This document shows, piece by piece, positions 1 through 9,691 of a stretch of DNA of 64,000 nt. Position numbers and translations under genes: made by a program. The notes beneath the pieces are model-generated. The model saw nothing but the letters and a program-made list of their open reading frames with translations, was not told the DNA's origin and made no database searches. Each line of letters opens with the position of its first letter. The first letter of the stretch is position 1. Source of the DNA: Kaistella sp. SH40-3 (GTDB lineage: Bacteria > Bacteroidota > Bacteroidia > Flavobacteriales > Weeksellaceae); assembly GCF_030686865.1 (NCBI RefSeq), contig NZ_JAQYUS010000008.1, forward strand, positions 1 to 64,000, in the 5' to 3' direction.

Positions 1-8
1 TCTGAAGA

Positions 9-1511
9 CTATTTCGTAGCAGGCGCTTCGTTTTGAGGAGCAACTAAATCATTTTGCAAAGTTGCTGCTGGTGCTTCTGGCGCTTTTAAACCTGTAATTT
101 TGTCAAGTACCGGAACCAATTCTGGATCTCCTAAGTTGTAGAAAAATTTGCTGGCCACTTTACCTTCTTTATCAATGATAATAAATGATGGAAGTTTGAA
201 ACCATAGATTCCTAAATCTTTAGCAATTTGAGAATTCATACCGCCTTCAGCATAAACATTTGTTCCAGGCATTCCTTGTAACATTGCTTTGCTGGTTTTA
301 GAAAACTGATCTTTGGTGTCGTCTAAATTCACATAAATGAAATCCATTTTCGACTGGTAAAATTTGCTTACCTCTTTCAAGACAGGAATAGTAGCTTCTG
401 AAATATACGGGTTCCAAGATGCGTAAAACATTACCATTGCAGGTTTTGCTTTATTGTCTGTCAGTTTATAAGCGCTACCATCTTCTTTTACTAATTTCGC
501 AGAAGAGATCGCGTCGCCCATTTTAGGACCAGAAAGTACAAACTGAATACGCTCTAAATCTTTTTTAATATCAGCATCTTTAATTTTCTCTTTGATGATT
601 TTATTGATTTTCTCAGCGTTTTCTGGAGTAGTTGAAGGGTTGATATCGCTGTTTGACATTACAAATGCTAACAGATAATCTTTCTCTAACTGAGACAGAT
701 CTTTTTTAGTATCTAAATATTGAGAAAACAGAACGGAAGAAGTTTCCTGACCTGTTTTGTTATTTGCCGATGCAAAAGCCTGGAAATCCTGACTTAATTT
801 ACCTAACAAATAATTTCTGTAGATCGGTTGATTTTTCAACATTCGTGCGCTTTCTTTCTTCAATTTATCTTCAGCATCGGTAAAGTTTTTAGAAACTTTG
901 AAGTTTGGTTTTCCACTTACTTGTGCGTGATTCATTTCGTACTGACTCATCAATCCAAGAACACTTGCATTCATTTCATCTTTTTTCCACTGAATAACTT
1001 CGCTGTCTGGTGAAGTTTTTTTAGCGGCAGCATCGATTCTTTTTTCTAATTCTGATCTTACCTTTTCAAGTTCCTTTAGGAAAGCAGGTTCCTCTTTGGT
1101 AACCATTTCACCAACATTAATTTTGCTTGCGTAAGTTTGAATCTCCTCTAATGATTCTTGAAGAAAGTCATTGTTTTTCTTAGCATCACCGGTAACGGTA
1201 AATTTAGCTGGGAAAGCATCTGCTTGTCCAGAAATATTTATTTTTTGTCCACCCTTCAAATAAATCATTGCTTGTTTACCTGCGTAAGTCATGATGTACA
1301 TTCCATCTTTTGGTGCATCGAACGATCCAGAGAAACTTCCTTTGCTATCAACTCCAATGTTGATTAAAGGTAATGTTGCCACTCCAGATGCCTCTATAAA
1401 TTCTATTCTTTCTAATGGAGAACCACCGGCAAAATTACCAGAAACTTCTACTTTTTTCGAACATGACATTGCAACGAATGCAACCAATAACATCATAAAA
1501 TACTTACTCAT
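9..1511 (-). CDS. Lipoprotein with degenerate thioredoxin (TlpA-like) domain
   Basis: Predicted envelope lipoprotein of 500 residues. A signal peptide ends in a lipobox with Cys17. The N-terminal part (about 20-110) resembles the DUF4369-like beta domain often found before TlpA-type thioredoxins. The middle (120-340) is helical and Lys/Glu rich. A thioredoxin fold spans about 345-475, with the cis-Pro loop near 440 (KLPS). The active-site CXXC is missing: positions 366-369 read WNPY where family members have WCxxC, so disulfide chemistry is unlikely. The C-terminal tail is Ala/Pro rich. It is monocistronic, with a -7 box at 1581-1588. The true role is unknown; a binding or scaffolding function is an inference. 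Confidence 0.8.
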   Translation of the reverse strand: MSKYFMMLLVAFVAMSCSKKVEVSGNFAGGSPLERIEFIEASGVATLPLINIGVDSKGSFSGSFDAPKDGMYIMTYAGKQAMIYLKGGQKINISGQADAFPAKFTVTGDAKKNNDFLQESLEEIQTYASKINVGEMVTKEEPAFLKELEKVRSELEKRIDAAAKKTSPDSEVIQWKKDEMNASVLGLMSQYEMNHAQVSGKPNFKVSKNFTDAEDKLKKESARMLKNQPIYRNYLLGKLSQDFQAFASANNKTGQETSSVLFSQYLDTKKDLSQLEKDYLLAFVMSNSDINPSTTPENAEKINKIIKEKIKDADIKKDLERIQFVLSGPKMGDAISSAKLVKEDGSAYKLTDNKAKPAMVMFYASWNPYISEATIPVLKEVSKFYQSKMDFIYVNLDDTKDQFSKTSKAMLQGMPGTNVYAEGGMNSQIAKDLGIYGFKLPSFIIIDKEGKVASKFFYNLGDPELVPVLDKITGLKAPEAPAATLQNDLVAPQNEAPATK

Positions 1512-1580
1512 CTTTTATTGTTTTTTCTTTTTTGTAATTAACATTGATTTCAACTTACTGAATCGGGTTCCAAATCGGGG

Positions 1581-1588
1581 CAAAAATA
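1581..1588 (-). promoter_or_regulatory. -7 box for the thioredoxin-fold lipoprotein
   Basis: Reads TATTTTTG on the minus strand, an exact TAnnTTTG match, about 70 bases before the start codon. No clear TTTG -33 box at the usual spacing. Confidence 0.45.
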
Positions 1589-1649
1589 AGGTTTTCACCG
1601 AGTTATTAAAAATATTTTGTTAAGATTTGTGAAAGTTTAACAAAGAAAA

Positions 1650-1678
1650 ACTGCTTTCATTTCTGAAAGCAGTTTTTT
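1650..1678 (-). terminator. Rho-independent terminator after sdhB
   Basis: A perfect 10-bp stem (1650-1659 with 1664-1673) and a 4-base loop, with a T-run on each strand. It lies just past the sdhB stop, so it ends the sdhCAB transcript. Confidence 0.85.
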
Positions 1679-1696
1679 ATGATTGTCAATCTAATA

Positions 1697-2464
1697 TTAA
1701 CCTTGATCGATATTCGCTGAAATGTACTCTCTGTTCATTCTGGCGATTACAGAAAGCGTAATTCCTTTCGGACATTCAACTTCACAAGCACCGGTATTTG
1801 AACAGTTTCCAAATCCTTCTTCATCCATTGCAGACACCATATTAAGAACTCTTCGTTTGGCTTCTACTCTACCTTGCGGAAGTAATGCGAACTGAGAAAC
1901 TTTAGCCCCAACAAATAACATTGCGGAACCATTTACACAAGTGGCTACACAGGCACCACAACCGATACAGGCAGCAGCATCCATCGCGTGGTCAGCGTCA
2001 TCTTTTGGAACCGGGATTGCGTTTGCATCCAACGTGTTACCTGAGGTGTTTACGGAAATGAATCCACCCGCAGCCATTACTCTGTCGAAAGCACTTCTGT
2101 CAACCACTAAATCTTTAATGATTGGGAAAGCAGCACTTCTCCAAGGTTCAATATGAATGGTTTCACCGTCTTTGAACATTCTCATGTGCAACTGACAAGT
2201 GGTGATCCCAGTATCTGGTCCGTGAGGTCTTCCATTGATATACAATGAACACATTCCACAGATTCCTTCTCTACAGTCGTGGTCAAATGCGATTGGCTCT
2301 TGACCTTCGTTAATTAAGTTCTCGTTGAGCATATCCAACATTTCCAGGAAAGAAGAATCCGTAGAAACGCCGGAGATTTTGTAAGTCTCAAACTGTCCTT
2401 TTGTTTTATTGTTTTTCTGTCTCCAAATTTTAAGAGTCAGGTTTAATCCTTTTTGTGCACTCAT
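1697..2464 (-). CDS. sdhB: Succinate dehydrogenase iron-sulfur subunit
   Basis: Electron-transfer subunit of complex II, 255 residues. The three cluster motifs are all present. Cys64, 69, 72 and 90 bind the [2Fe-2S] cluster. Cys166, 169, 172 and 176 ([11 protein letters not shown]) bind [4Fe-4S]. Cys221, 227 and 231 ([11 protein letters not shown]) bind [3Fe-4S]. It passes electrons from the flavin of SdhA to the membrane cytochrome. It is the last gene of sdhC-sdhA-sdhB, 20 bases after sdhA, followed by a terminator. The sequence resembles the fumarate reductase/Bacteroidetes class, so direction is not proven from sequence; an aerobic TCA role fits the nearby gltA. Confidence 0.96.
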   Translation of the reverse strand: MSAQKGLNLTLKIWRQKNNKTKGQFETYKISGVSTDSSFLEMLDMLNENLINEGQEPIAFDHDCREGICGMCSLYINGRPHGPDTGITTCQLHMRMFKDGETIHIEPWRSAAFPIIKDLVVDRSAFDRVMAAGGFISVNTSGNTLDANAIPVPKDDADHAMDAAACIGCGACVATCVNGSAMLFVGAKVSQFALLPQGRVEAKRRVLNMVSAMDEEGFGNCSNTGACEVECPKGITLSVIARMNREYISANIDQG

Positions 2465-2484
2465 TTTATTAACTTTTTTGGAGA

Positions 2485-4497
2485 TTATTTATAACTTCTT
2501 GTTTTAACTTCGATATTTTCATAAATCAAATCTTCTTTATGCATCTTCTCTTGATTAATATCATCTCCCTGATATTCCCATACCGCAACATACTTGAAAT
2601 TTTCATCATCTCTCTCTGCCTCACCTTCTGGTGTTGCATGATCCCAACGGAAGTGCCCACCACAAGATTCTTCTCTTGCCAAAGCATCTTTCGCCATCAA
2701 TTGTCCTAACTCCAAGAAGTCTGCAACGCGGAAGGCTTTCTCCAATTCCATGTTCATTCCGTTTGCTTCACCCGGAACTTTTACATCTGCCCAGAATTCT
2801 TTTTTAACTTCTTCGATTTCTTGAATTGCTTCCTGTAAACCTTCAGGAGTTCTTCCCATTCCAACTTTGTTCCACATAATGTGACCCAGTTTTTTATGGA
2901 AATAATCAACACTGTGTTTACCATTATTGTTCAAAAAGAAATTTACTTTATCCTGAATTTCTTTTTCAGCGGCAGTAAACTCTGGAGTGTCCGTAGGAAT
3001 GGTTCCGGTTCTAATATCCGCTGCCAGATAATCTGCAATCGTGTAAGGAAGAACGAAGTATCCATCTGCCAAACCTTGCATCAAAGCAGAAGCACCCAAT
3101 CTGTTTGCACCGTGATCAGAGAAATTCGCTTCTCCAATTACGAAACATCCTGGAATGGTAGACTGTAAATTGTAATCAACCCAAACTCCACCCATGGTAT
3201 AGTGAACCGCTGGATAAATCTTCATTGGAGTTACATAAGGATTGTCGGCGGTAATTTTTTCGTACATCACGAAAAGGTTTCCGTATTTTTCTTCAATCCA
3301 CGCTTTTCCTAAGTCGTAAATCTGCTGATCGGTAGGATTATGAATATTTTTTTCGATAGCGGCTTCTTTACCTTTCTTCTGAATTTCAGTAGAGAAATCT
3401 AAGTAAACCCCTTCTTTGGTATCGTTATTTTCGATTCCGTAACCTGCGTCACATCTTTCTTTTGCTGCTCTTGACGCAACATCCCTTGGAACTAAGTTAC
3501 CAAATGCTGGATATCTTCTTTCCAAATAGTAATCACGATTTTCCGGAGCAATGTTTTCAGGTTTCAATTTTCCTTCACGAATTGCCACTGCATCTTCGAT
3601 ATTTTTAGGAACCCAAATTCTTCCGGAGTTTCTTAAAGATTCTGACATCAAAGTCAGTTTCGACTGTGCCGTACCGTGAACAGGAATACAAGTTGGGTGA
3701 ATCTGTACATAACAAGGATTTGCGAAATACGCTCCTTTTTTATGAATTTTCCAGGCGGCAGAAACGTTAGAACCCATTGCATTGGTAGAAAGGAAATAAA
3801 CATTTCCATAACCTCCGGAAGCAATAACTACAGCGTGTGCAGAATGTCTTTCGATTTCTCCGGTAACTAAGTTTCTGGCGATAATTCCTCTCGCTTTTCC
3901 ATCAACGATTACTAAATCAAGCATTTCGTGACGGTTGTGCATTTTGATTCTACCTTTACCGATTTGACGGCTCATTGCTGAATATGCTCCTAATAATAAC
4001 TGTTGTCCTGTTTGTCCTTTTGCGTAAAAAGTTCTTTTAACCTGAACTCCACCAAACGAACGGTTGTCTAACTGGCCACCATATTCACGTCCGAAAGGAA
4101 CACCCTGTGCAACACATTGATCGATGATACTCGCCGAAACTTCTGCAAGACGATAAACGTTTGCTTCTCTTGAACGGTAATCTCCACCTTTAATAGTATC
4201 GTAAAACAATCTATAAACCGAGTCACCATCACCTTGATAATTTTTAGCAGCATTAATACCACCTTGAGCAGCAATCGAGTGCGCTCTTCTAGGTGAATCC
4301 TGGTAACAAAACGCTTTTACATTATACCCTTGCTCTGCTAATGTTGCGGCGGCTGAACCACCTGCTAAACCGGTTCCTACAACAATGATATCGATTTTAT
4401 CACGGTTGTTTGGCGAAACCAAGTTCATATGATCTTTATGATTTTTCCATTTGTCCGCTAAAGGACCAGCCGGAATTTTTGAATCTAATTTGCTCAT
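2485..4497 (-). CDS. sdhA: Succinate dehydrogenase flavoprotein subunit
   Basis: Catalytic subunit of complex II, 670 residues, oxidising succinate to fumarate. The dinucleotide-binding loop GTGLAGG is at 41-47. His73 in the [10 protein letters not shown] motif is the expected covalent FAD attachment site. The substrate-site block around HPTCIPVHG and the [11 protein letters not shown] stretch are intact. The length and extended N-terminus match the Bacteroidetes/epsilonproteobacterial FrdA-like SdhA. It lies in the operon after sdhC with a 57-base spacer containing TTTTAAA/TTTTAGA-type repeats. Confidence 0.97.
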   Translation of the reverse strand: MSKLDSKIPAGPLADKWKNHKDHMNLVSPNNRDKIDIIVVGTGLAGGSAAATLAEQGYNVKAFCYQDSPRRAHSIAAQGGINAAKNYQGDGDSVYRLFYDTIKGGDYRSREANVYRLAEVSASIIDQCVAQGVPFGREYGGQLDNRSFGGVQVKRTFYAKGQTGQQLLLGAYSAMSRQIGKGRIKMHNRHEMLDLVIVDGKARGIIARNLVTGEIERHSAHAVVIASGGYGNVYFLSTNAMGSNVSAAWKIHKKGAYFANPCYVQIHPTCIPVHGTAQSKLTLMSESLRNSGRIWVPKNIEDAVAIREGKLKPENIAPENRDYYLERRYPAFGNLVPRDVASRAAKERCDAGYGIENNDTKEGVYLDFSTEIQKKGKEAAIEKNIHNPTDQQIYDLGKAWIEEKYGNLFVMYEKITADNPYVTPMKIYPAVHYTMGGVWVDYNLQSTIPGCFVIGEANFSDHGANRLGASALMQGLADGYFVLPYTIADYLAADIRTGTIPTDTPEFTAAEKEIQDKVNFFLNNNGKHSVDYFHKKLGHIMWNKVGMGRTPEGLQEAIQEIEEVKKEFWADVKVPGEANGMNMELEKAFRVADFLELGQLMAKDALAREESCGGHFRWDHATPEGEAERDDENFKYVAVWEYQGDDINQEKMHKEDLIYENIEVKTRSYK

Positions 4498-4554
4498 TTT
4501 TAGAAATTTTAAATTTTAGATTTTAAATTTTAATGTCGATATAAAATTTAAAAT

Positions 4555-5217
4555 TTATTGAGTTACGTAATGAAAAACGGCGATAAAAATAAAACCTGCA
4601 GGAATAAGGATTGAATACCAAGTTCCTAAAGTTTTAATCATTGGTGTATACTTCGGGTGTCTTGCTCCTACCGACTGGAAAGAAGATTGAAAACCATGTG
4701 CTAAGTGTAATCCTAAAAGAACAAAAGCAACTACGTAGAAAAGAACTCTTCCAATGTTACCGAACTGTGCATGAAGTTCTGGCCAAAACCTTGCTTCATC
4801 GCGTACATTTCCTACAACATACTTGTAGTCCATTTCATGCCACCAAAAATCATACATGTGCAATCCTAAAAATGCCAAAACAACCAGTCCTGAAATAATC
4901 ATATTTCTCGACATCCAGGTTGAGTTTGCTGCTGAACCGTTGACTGCATACTTCACCGGTCTTGCATTTCTATTTCTGATTTCCAGAATAAAGCCCATTA
5001 CAAAGTGGAAAATAACTGCGAAACCAAGAACAGGTTGCATTAAAAATTGAATTAGCGGGTTGTAACCCATGAACTCCGATGCCGAATTGAATGCATCTGG
5101 ACTAATAACTGAGAGTAAATTCACCGAGAGGTGCATCACTAGGAAAATGAGCAAGAACATTGCAGATAATGCCATTGCGTACTTTCTACCAATAGTAGAA
5201 CTAGTTAATCCTGCCAT
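4555..5217 (-). CDS. sdhC: Succinate dehydrogenase cytochrome b subunit
   Basis: Single membrane anchor of complex II, 220 residues with five hydrophobic segments, of the Bacillus/Wolinella b558 type that binds two hemes and needs no SdhD. Conserved His residues sit in the helices (for example in LVMHLSVNLL, IFHFVMGF, LGLHMYDFWWH and LGLHLAHGF), fitting bis-His heme ligation. It is the first gene of the operon. A -7 box at 5245-5252 lies about 30 bases upstream, so the start codon fits a short leader. Confidence 0.94.
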   Translation of the reverse strand: MAGLTSSTIGRKYAMALSAMFLLIFLVMHLSVNLLSVISPDAFNSASEFMGYNPLIQFLMQPVLGFAVIFHFVMGFILEIRNRNARPVKYAVNGSAANSTWMSRNMIISGLVVLAFLGLHMYDFWWHEMDYKYVVGNVRDEARFWPELHAQFGNIGRVLFYVVAFVLLGLHLAHGFQSSFQSVGARHPKYTPMIKTLGTWYSILIPAGFIFIAVFHYVTQ

Positions 5218-5244
5218 AATTAATGTTTAAATTTGAAATTCCCA

Positions 5245-5252
5245 CAAAGTTA
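5245..5252 (-). promoter_or_regulatory. -7 box of the sdhCAB promoter
   Basis: TAACTTTG on the minus strand, an exact TAnnTTTG match 28 bases before the sdhC start. The -33 element is weak. Confidence 0.55.
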
Positions 5253-5340
5253 GAAAATTGTGAAGCGATACGCACGTGAGAAATGTCAGAATATTTTAGT
5301 TTGTAATCTTTCTAAATAAGAAGTTAAAATTTAGTTAAAA

Positions 5341-7116
5341 TCACTTCCTGTTAAACTCATATTGCTTACCTCGAATTTCAATATTGGAAATATTTTTGGG
5401 TATTGCAGTAAGAGTAAAGTTCTTAGTTCTTCTCGACGTTAAATAAGGTCCTATAATATACTGTTGTATTTTTTCCTGATTAGAATTTTCGCCACAATAA
5501 AAATGAACTGCACTTCCCTCTTTCACCGAAATTATTTTTTCTTTAAAAAATTGATGAACCAAAACCTCATCTAATTTCTCCGCCCTATAATTTAACATGA
5601 ATCGCAGCGAAACAAAAATCAGAACAAAATAGGTGACTTTGGCTACATTTTTAATGGTAATTTTTTTAATCGCAAATCTTAGAAAATAAAAGAGCAAATA
5701 TAAAAGCAGCACTTCTAATAAAGTTAACGGAATCATCTTCTGCATAAACGAATCAGCGTCGGCAAAGAAGTGAATTACCTTTAAAGTAAAACTGATAAGT
5801 TCGTCATAAAGAACATTTAGCCAACTGAAATTAAGATTCAACGAAATTAAAATCACTATTAATAATGAAAATACAATCACGATTTCAGCAAAGGGAATTA
5901 TCACCAAATTCGCAAGAATCGAAACCGCGGAATACTGATGGAAATAATAAATTACCAAAGGAATCGTCCCGAGTTGTGCAGATAAACTGATGGATAAAAC
6001 ATTCACCATGAAATTTTGAAACTTATTTTTCGGCTGTGGTAAATATTTTAAAATGGGTTGATTAAACCAATATATTCCGAAAACAGCCGCAAAACTTAAT
6101 TGAAATCCGACCTCAAAAAGTTGATTTGAATTTAAAAACAAAATAATAAATCCTGCCAAAGCCATAGAGTGCAGTAAGTCGGTTTTCCGTTGCAATAAAA
6201 TAAAAGTGTAATAGGCGGAAATCATGATACAACTTCTGACAACCGAATTTCCGAAATCAATAAAAACGGCAAAAGACCAAATCAAGAGGAGCGCGAGAAC
6301 AATCTTATATCTTCGATATTTCGGTGGAAAAACAAAATTTAAAATCAGCAAAATCACGCCGAAAATAATCGCCATGTGCGTTCCTGAAATGGCCAGAATA
6401 TGCATCATTCCGGAATCTCGGAAATCACGAACGGTTTCCTGATCCATTTCAGTGCGGTCGGCAAGAATAATTCCTTTGGCAAATTCACGGGTACGCTTTT
6501 GCAAATTTGTATGATCGATTTTTGCCAAAGTTTCTAAACGCCGTTGTTTCACTTTTTCACTGAAAACCAGATCTTCCCGTTTTGCAAACTGTAACGAATT
6601 TGGCAAGTAACTTTGAAAGTAAATTCCTTTTCTGGAAAGGTATTTCCCGTAATCAAACTGAAAGTCGCTGTACGGCTTTTCAATCTGATTAACGTAAACT
6701 TCTCCTTTATAATAATGAAGATAATTCAGTTCCTTTTCAGTTTTCGGAAAAGACAAAACGCTTTTGAAATACGCTTTATCTTTCCACGCATCGATTTCAT
6801 ATCGGCGGTTTTTATCGTTGGAATTAAGTTTTTTTGTAATTTTAAAAGTAATCGTTTCCTTACCTTTCAATAGAGGAAGTTCTGGTTTTTGAGAATGTAG
6901 AGAATGAATGAAAACTCCAATAACAAAGGCCAAAAAACCAAATAGTACAGGACGAAATTTATAGAAATAAAAACTTTTAACAACGGTAATGAACAGCGAT
7001 AAGAAACCACCAGTCAGTAAAATATAAATTGTACAATCGGACAGAAAAAGATAATCCTGAAAGAAAATTCCAAGGACGAAACAGACGAACAGAATAAGTA
7101 AAGGTTGTTTATGCAA
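5341..7116 (-). CDS. comEC: ComEC/Rec2-type competence membrane protein
   Basis: Polytopic inner-membrane protein of 591 residues. Hydrophobic segments near the N-terminus precede a DUF4131-like soluble part (about 60-170). The core Competence domain (about 205-490) contains the DSGMMHILAISGTHM motif typical of ComEC. Family members form the channel for single-stranded DNA uptake. The C-terminal metallo-beta-lactamase-like nuclease domain is absent: only about 90 soluble residues follow the last membrane segments, and no HxHxDH motif is visible. It follows lpxB by 51 bases and may be cotranscribed. No other competence gene is in view. Confidence 0.88.
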   Translation of the reverse strand: MHKQPLLILFVCFVLGIFFQDYLFLSDCTIYILLTGGFLSLFITVVKSFYFYKFRPVLFGFLAFVIGVFIHSLHSQKPELPLLKGKETITFKITKKLNSNDKNRRYEIDAWKDKAYFKSVLSFPKTEKELNYLHYYKGEVYVNQIEKPYSDFQFDYGKYLSRKGIYFQSYLPNSLQFAKREDLVFSEKVKQRRLETLAKIDHTNLQKRTREFAKGIILADRTEMDQETVRDFRDSGMMHILAISGTHMAIIFGVILLILNFVFPPKYRRYKIVLALLLIWSFAVFIDFGNSVVRSCIMISAYYTFILLQRKTDLLHSMALAGFIILFLNSNQLFEVGFQLSFAAVFGIYWFNQPILKYLPQPKNKFQNFMVNVLSISLSAQLGTIPLVIYYFHQYSAVSILANLVIIPFAEIVIVFSLLIVILISLNLNFSWLNVLYDELISFTLKVIHFFADADSFMQKMIPLTLLEVLLLYLLFYFLRFAIKKITIKNVAKVTYFVLIFVSLRFMLNYRAEKLDEVLVHQFFKEKIISVKEGSAVHFYCGENSNQEKIQQYIIGPYLTSRRTKNFTLTAIPKNISNIEIRGKQYEFNRK

Positions 7117-7167
7117 TTTCTTTTACCGTAAAATTATCAACTTCCGCTGATAAAATCACGGGTAAAA

Positions 7168-8274
7168 TCACCCATTTATGATGAGATCTGCGGCTTCATC
7201 ACTTGCTCCTTTTCCACCTAACTTTTTTCGCAGTTGTTCGAAATTGGCAAGCATGCGTTCTCTTTTGTCGCCTTCGATAATTGCTCTTAATTCGGTTACT
7301 AAATTTTTCGTATTTAACTCACGTTGAATAAGTTCTGTCACAATTTCCTTGTCCATAATTAAATTGACCAAAGAAATATATTTAATGTTTTTAACAACAC
7401 GTTTTCCAATTTCGTAAGAAATCGTGCTGCTTCGGTAACAAACCACTTCGGGAATATTTAGAAGTGCCGTTTCTAAAGTTGCCGTTCCAGAAGTGACCAG
7501 AGCTGCTTTTGAACATCTCAATAAATCATACGTTTTGTTGGAAACGAAATGCACATTGTCATCAACATATTTTTGATAAAATTCCTTTGGCAAACTCGGC
7601 GCACCGGCAATTACAAACTGATACTCTTTAAACTGCTGACGAACAGAAAGCATTAATTCTAACATCTTGGCAACTTCCTGCTCCCGAGAACCAGGCAAAA
7701 GTGCGATGATTTCTTTTTCATTTAAATTGTTTTCTTTCTTAAACTGATCAATATTGATTTCGGGCAAATCGGAAATCGCATCTAATAAAGGATGTCCCAC
7801 GAAATGAGCATTTACATTATGCTTTTTATAAAAGTCTTTTTCAAAAGGAAGAATCACCAGCATCTCATCTACGAACTTTCTGATTTTCTCTACACGACCT
7901 TCTTTCCAGGCCCAGAGTTGCGGTGAAATATAATAGATAACTTTAATTCCTAAACCTTTAGCGAACTCAGCAATCCGTAAATTGAAACCAGGATAATCAA
8001 CCAGAATTAAAACATCGGGTTGATAACTTTTAATATCTTCTTTACAGAATTTAATGTTTTTCAGAATCGTTCTCAGGTTTTTAGCAACTTCTAAAAATCC
8101 CATAAATGCTAACTCCTTGTAATGTTTCACTGGTTCAAATCCTGCCACAGCCGTCATTAAATCTCCGCCCCAAAAACGAAATTCCGCTTCAGAATCTTTT
8201 TTGAGAAGTGATTTCATTAAATTAGAAGCGTGCAGATCTCCCGATGCTTCGCCAGCGATGATGTAATATTTCAA
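7168..8274 (-). CDS. lpxB: Lipid-A-disaccharide synthase
   Basis: GT19 glycosyltransferase of 368 residues. It condenses UDP-2,3-diacylglucosamine with lipid X to give lipid A disaccharide at the inner membrane. The N-terminal motif IAGEASGDLHASNLM and the internal VDYPGFNLRIA, SPQLWAWKEGRV, LLPGSREQEV and TSGTATLETAL motifs are all present, and the length is normal. It is separated from its usual lpxA/fabZ partners. The upstream 96 bases carry a TTTTAGA-type repeat and the divergent DUF2480 promoter. Confidence 0.97.
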   Translation of the reverse strand: MKYYIIAGEASGDLHASNLMKSLLKKDSEAEFRFWGGDLMTAVAGFEPVKHYKELAFMGFLEVAKNLRTILKNIKFCKEDIKSYQPDVLILVDYPGFNLRIAEFAKGLGIKVIYYISPQLWAWKEGRVEKIRKFVDEMLVILPFEKDFYKKHNVNAHFVGHPLLDAISDLPEINIDQFKKENNLNEKEIIALLPGSREQEVAKMLELMLSVRQQFKEYQFVIAGAPSLPKEFYQKYVDDNVHFVSNKTYDLLRCSKAALVTSGTATLETALLNIPEVVCYRSSTISYEIGKRVVKNIKYISLVNLIMDKEIVTELIQRELNTKNLVTELRAIIEGDKRERMLANFEQLRKKLGGKGASDEAADLIING

Positions 8275-8280
8275 TTGATA

Positions 8281-8312
8281 TTTTAGATTTTAGATTTAGA
8301 TTTTAGATTTTT
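8281..8312. repeat. TTTTAGA-type short tandem repeat
   Basis: Four imperfect copies of a six- or seven-base unit (TTTTAGA/TTTAGA) in the lpxB-DUF2480 divergent spacer. The same motif occurs at 4501-4536 and 33514-33540. Confidence 0.7.
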
Positions 8313-8342
8313 CAACCCTCAATTTAAATCGATTATTTACCT

Positions 8343-8350
8343 TAATTTTG
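8343..8350 (+). promoter_or_regulatory. -7 box for the DUF2480 gene
   Basis: TAATTTTG, an exact TAnnTTTG match, 20 bases before the ATG at 8371. Confidence 0.5.
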
Positions 8351-8370
8351 TTCAAAGATAAAATAAAAAA

Positions 8371-8877
8371 ATGTCTGATTTAGAAATAAAAAATAAAATA
8401 GCCGAAAGCGGATTGGTCAATTTCGATCTGTCACAACTGGTACCAAAAGGTAAGAGAATCGGCATCGATTTGAAAGACTATCTCTTTCAGGAATTGATTT
8501 TGAAGGAAAAAGATTTCCGGGAAAAAATAGCCAATCTAAATGTGGAAGATTACAGAGATGATTACGTTTACATTTATAATTCAGCCGATGCCATTGTTCC
8601 ACTTTGGGCATACTTTCTCCTTACCGCAAAATTAACCGAAACGGCCAAAAAAATTGTTTTCGGAAATCGGGAAGATTTAGAAGTTCTGTTGATGCATAAT
8701 GCAGTTCAAACTTATGACTTCACCGAGATGATCGGAAAAAGAGTTTTGGTAAAGGGATGCAGCGATGAATCGATTCCAGAAAACGCTTATATCGAATTGG
8801 TGCAACAGTTAAAGCCGCTCGTTAAATCGCTGATGTTTGGTGAAGCATGTTCAAACGTTCCTATTTTCAAAAACTAA
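8371..8877 (+). CDS. DUF2480 family protein
   Basis: Cytoplasmic protein of 168 residues with no signal peptide or membrane segment. It matches the Bacteroidetes-restricted DUF2480 family over its whole length, including the blocks KGKRIGIDLKDYLF, SADAIVPLWAYFLL and RVLVKGCSDE. The family has no known function. It stands alone with its own -7 box and diverges from lpxB. Confidence 0.85.
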   Translation: MSDLEIKNKIAESGLVNFDLSQLVPKGKRIGIDLKDYLFQELILKEKDFREKIANLNVEDYRDDYVYIYNSADAIVPLWAYFLLTAKLTETAKKIVFGNREDLEVLLMHNAVQTYDFTEMIGKRVLVKGCSDESIPENAYIELVQQLKPLVKSLMFGEACSNVPIFKN

Positions 8878-8970
8878 AATTTAACAACAATTTAAGTGTT
8901 TGAGAAAATAGTAGGAATAATTTTTGATAACTTTAATCGTCAAAATTACTAATTTTAAAAACAAACAAAT

Positions 8971-9639
8971 ATGAGTTTAATTGACCTTATCACAGGGAAC
9001 GCAGGAAATCAAGTGGCTGCAGATGCTGAAAACAAATTCGGAATAAGTAAAAACCAGGTAATCGCTTTACTAGCAGTTGCTGCACCATTAGTCATTTCTT
9101 ATTTAAGAAAAAAATCACAGGAAGATCCTAAGGAAGCAGATGCTTTGAATAGTGCCCTGGATAAAGATCACGATGGAAGTATTTTAAATGACCCCTCACA
9201 AGCAGCAGCGAGACAACAGGAAGGCGGATCGATTCTGGACCATATTTTCGGAGGTCAAAAAGCAGATGTTGAAAATCAACTTTCTCAAAATACTGGAATT
9301 TCAATGGATAAAATCGGACCGATTTTAGCGATGTTAGCCCCTGTAATTATGGGATTCATCGGCAAAGAAAAACAAGCCAGCGGTGTAACTTCAGGGGGTG
9401 GTTTAGGAGATTTACTGGGTGGTATCTTAGGCACTGCAACTAACCAGGTTCAGCAACAGCAAGCACAGGGAGGTTCAAATCCTTTAACAGATATTTTAGG
9501 AAGTGTTCTTGGCGGAGCGACGCAAAATTCAGGAGGAGGACTCGGAGATATTCTGGGTAGCGTTCTCGGCGGTGGCGGTCAGCAACAAACTCAAGGAGGT
9601 TTAGGGGGACTTTTAGGAAATCTTTTTGGCGGAAAATAA
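8971..9639 (+). CDS. DUF937 (YidB-like) protein with Gly/Gln-rich tail
   Basis: Protein of 222 residues with two helical DUF937-like modules. The first lies around residues 1-50 (core LLAVAAPLVISYLRKK) and the second around 95-130 (core ILAMLAPVIMGFIGKE). The C-terminal 85 residues are Gly/Gln/Leu rich, with repeated LGDILGSVLGG-type units. No signal peptide is seen. Function is unknown. It converges on the THX gene and shares a terminator with it. Confidence 0.85.
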   Translation: MSLIDLITGNAGNQVAADAENKFGISKNQVIALLAVAAPLVISYLRKKSQEDPKEADALNSALDKDHDGSILNDPSQAAARQQEGGSILDHIFGGQKADVENQLSQNTGISMDKIGPILAMLAPVIMGFIGKEKQASGVTSGGGLGDLLGGILGTATNQVQQQQAQGGSNPLTDILGSVLGGATQNSGGGLGDILGSVLGGGGQQQTQGGLGGLLGNLFGGK

Positions 9640-9660
9640 TCATACAAAAATACAATCATA

Positions 9661-9691
9661 AAAAAACCGAAGATTATTCTTCGGTTTTTTT
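9661..9691. terminator. Bidirectional terminator shared by DUF937 and THX genes
   Basis: An 8-bp core stem (9666-9673 with 9678-9685) and a TTAT loop, flanked by an A-run and a T-run that extend the pairing. The loop contains the stop codon of the THX gene, so the stem includes its last codons. Confidence 0.9.

Noticed and set aside
8281..8312. Short TTTTAGA array as a CRISPR or origin iteron
   Set aside because: Units are only seven bases, imperfect and without spacers; no replication gene is nearby.
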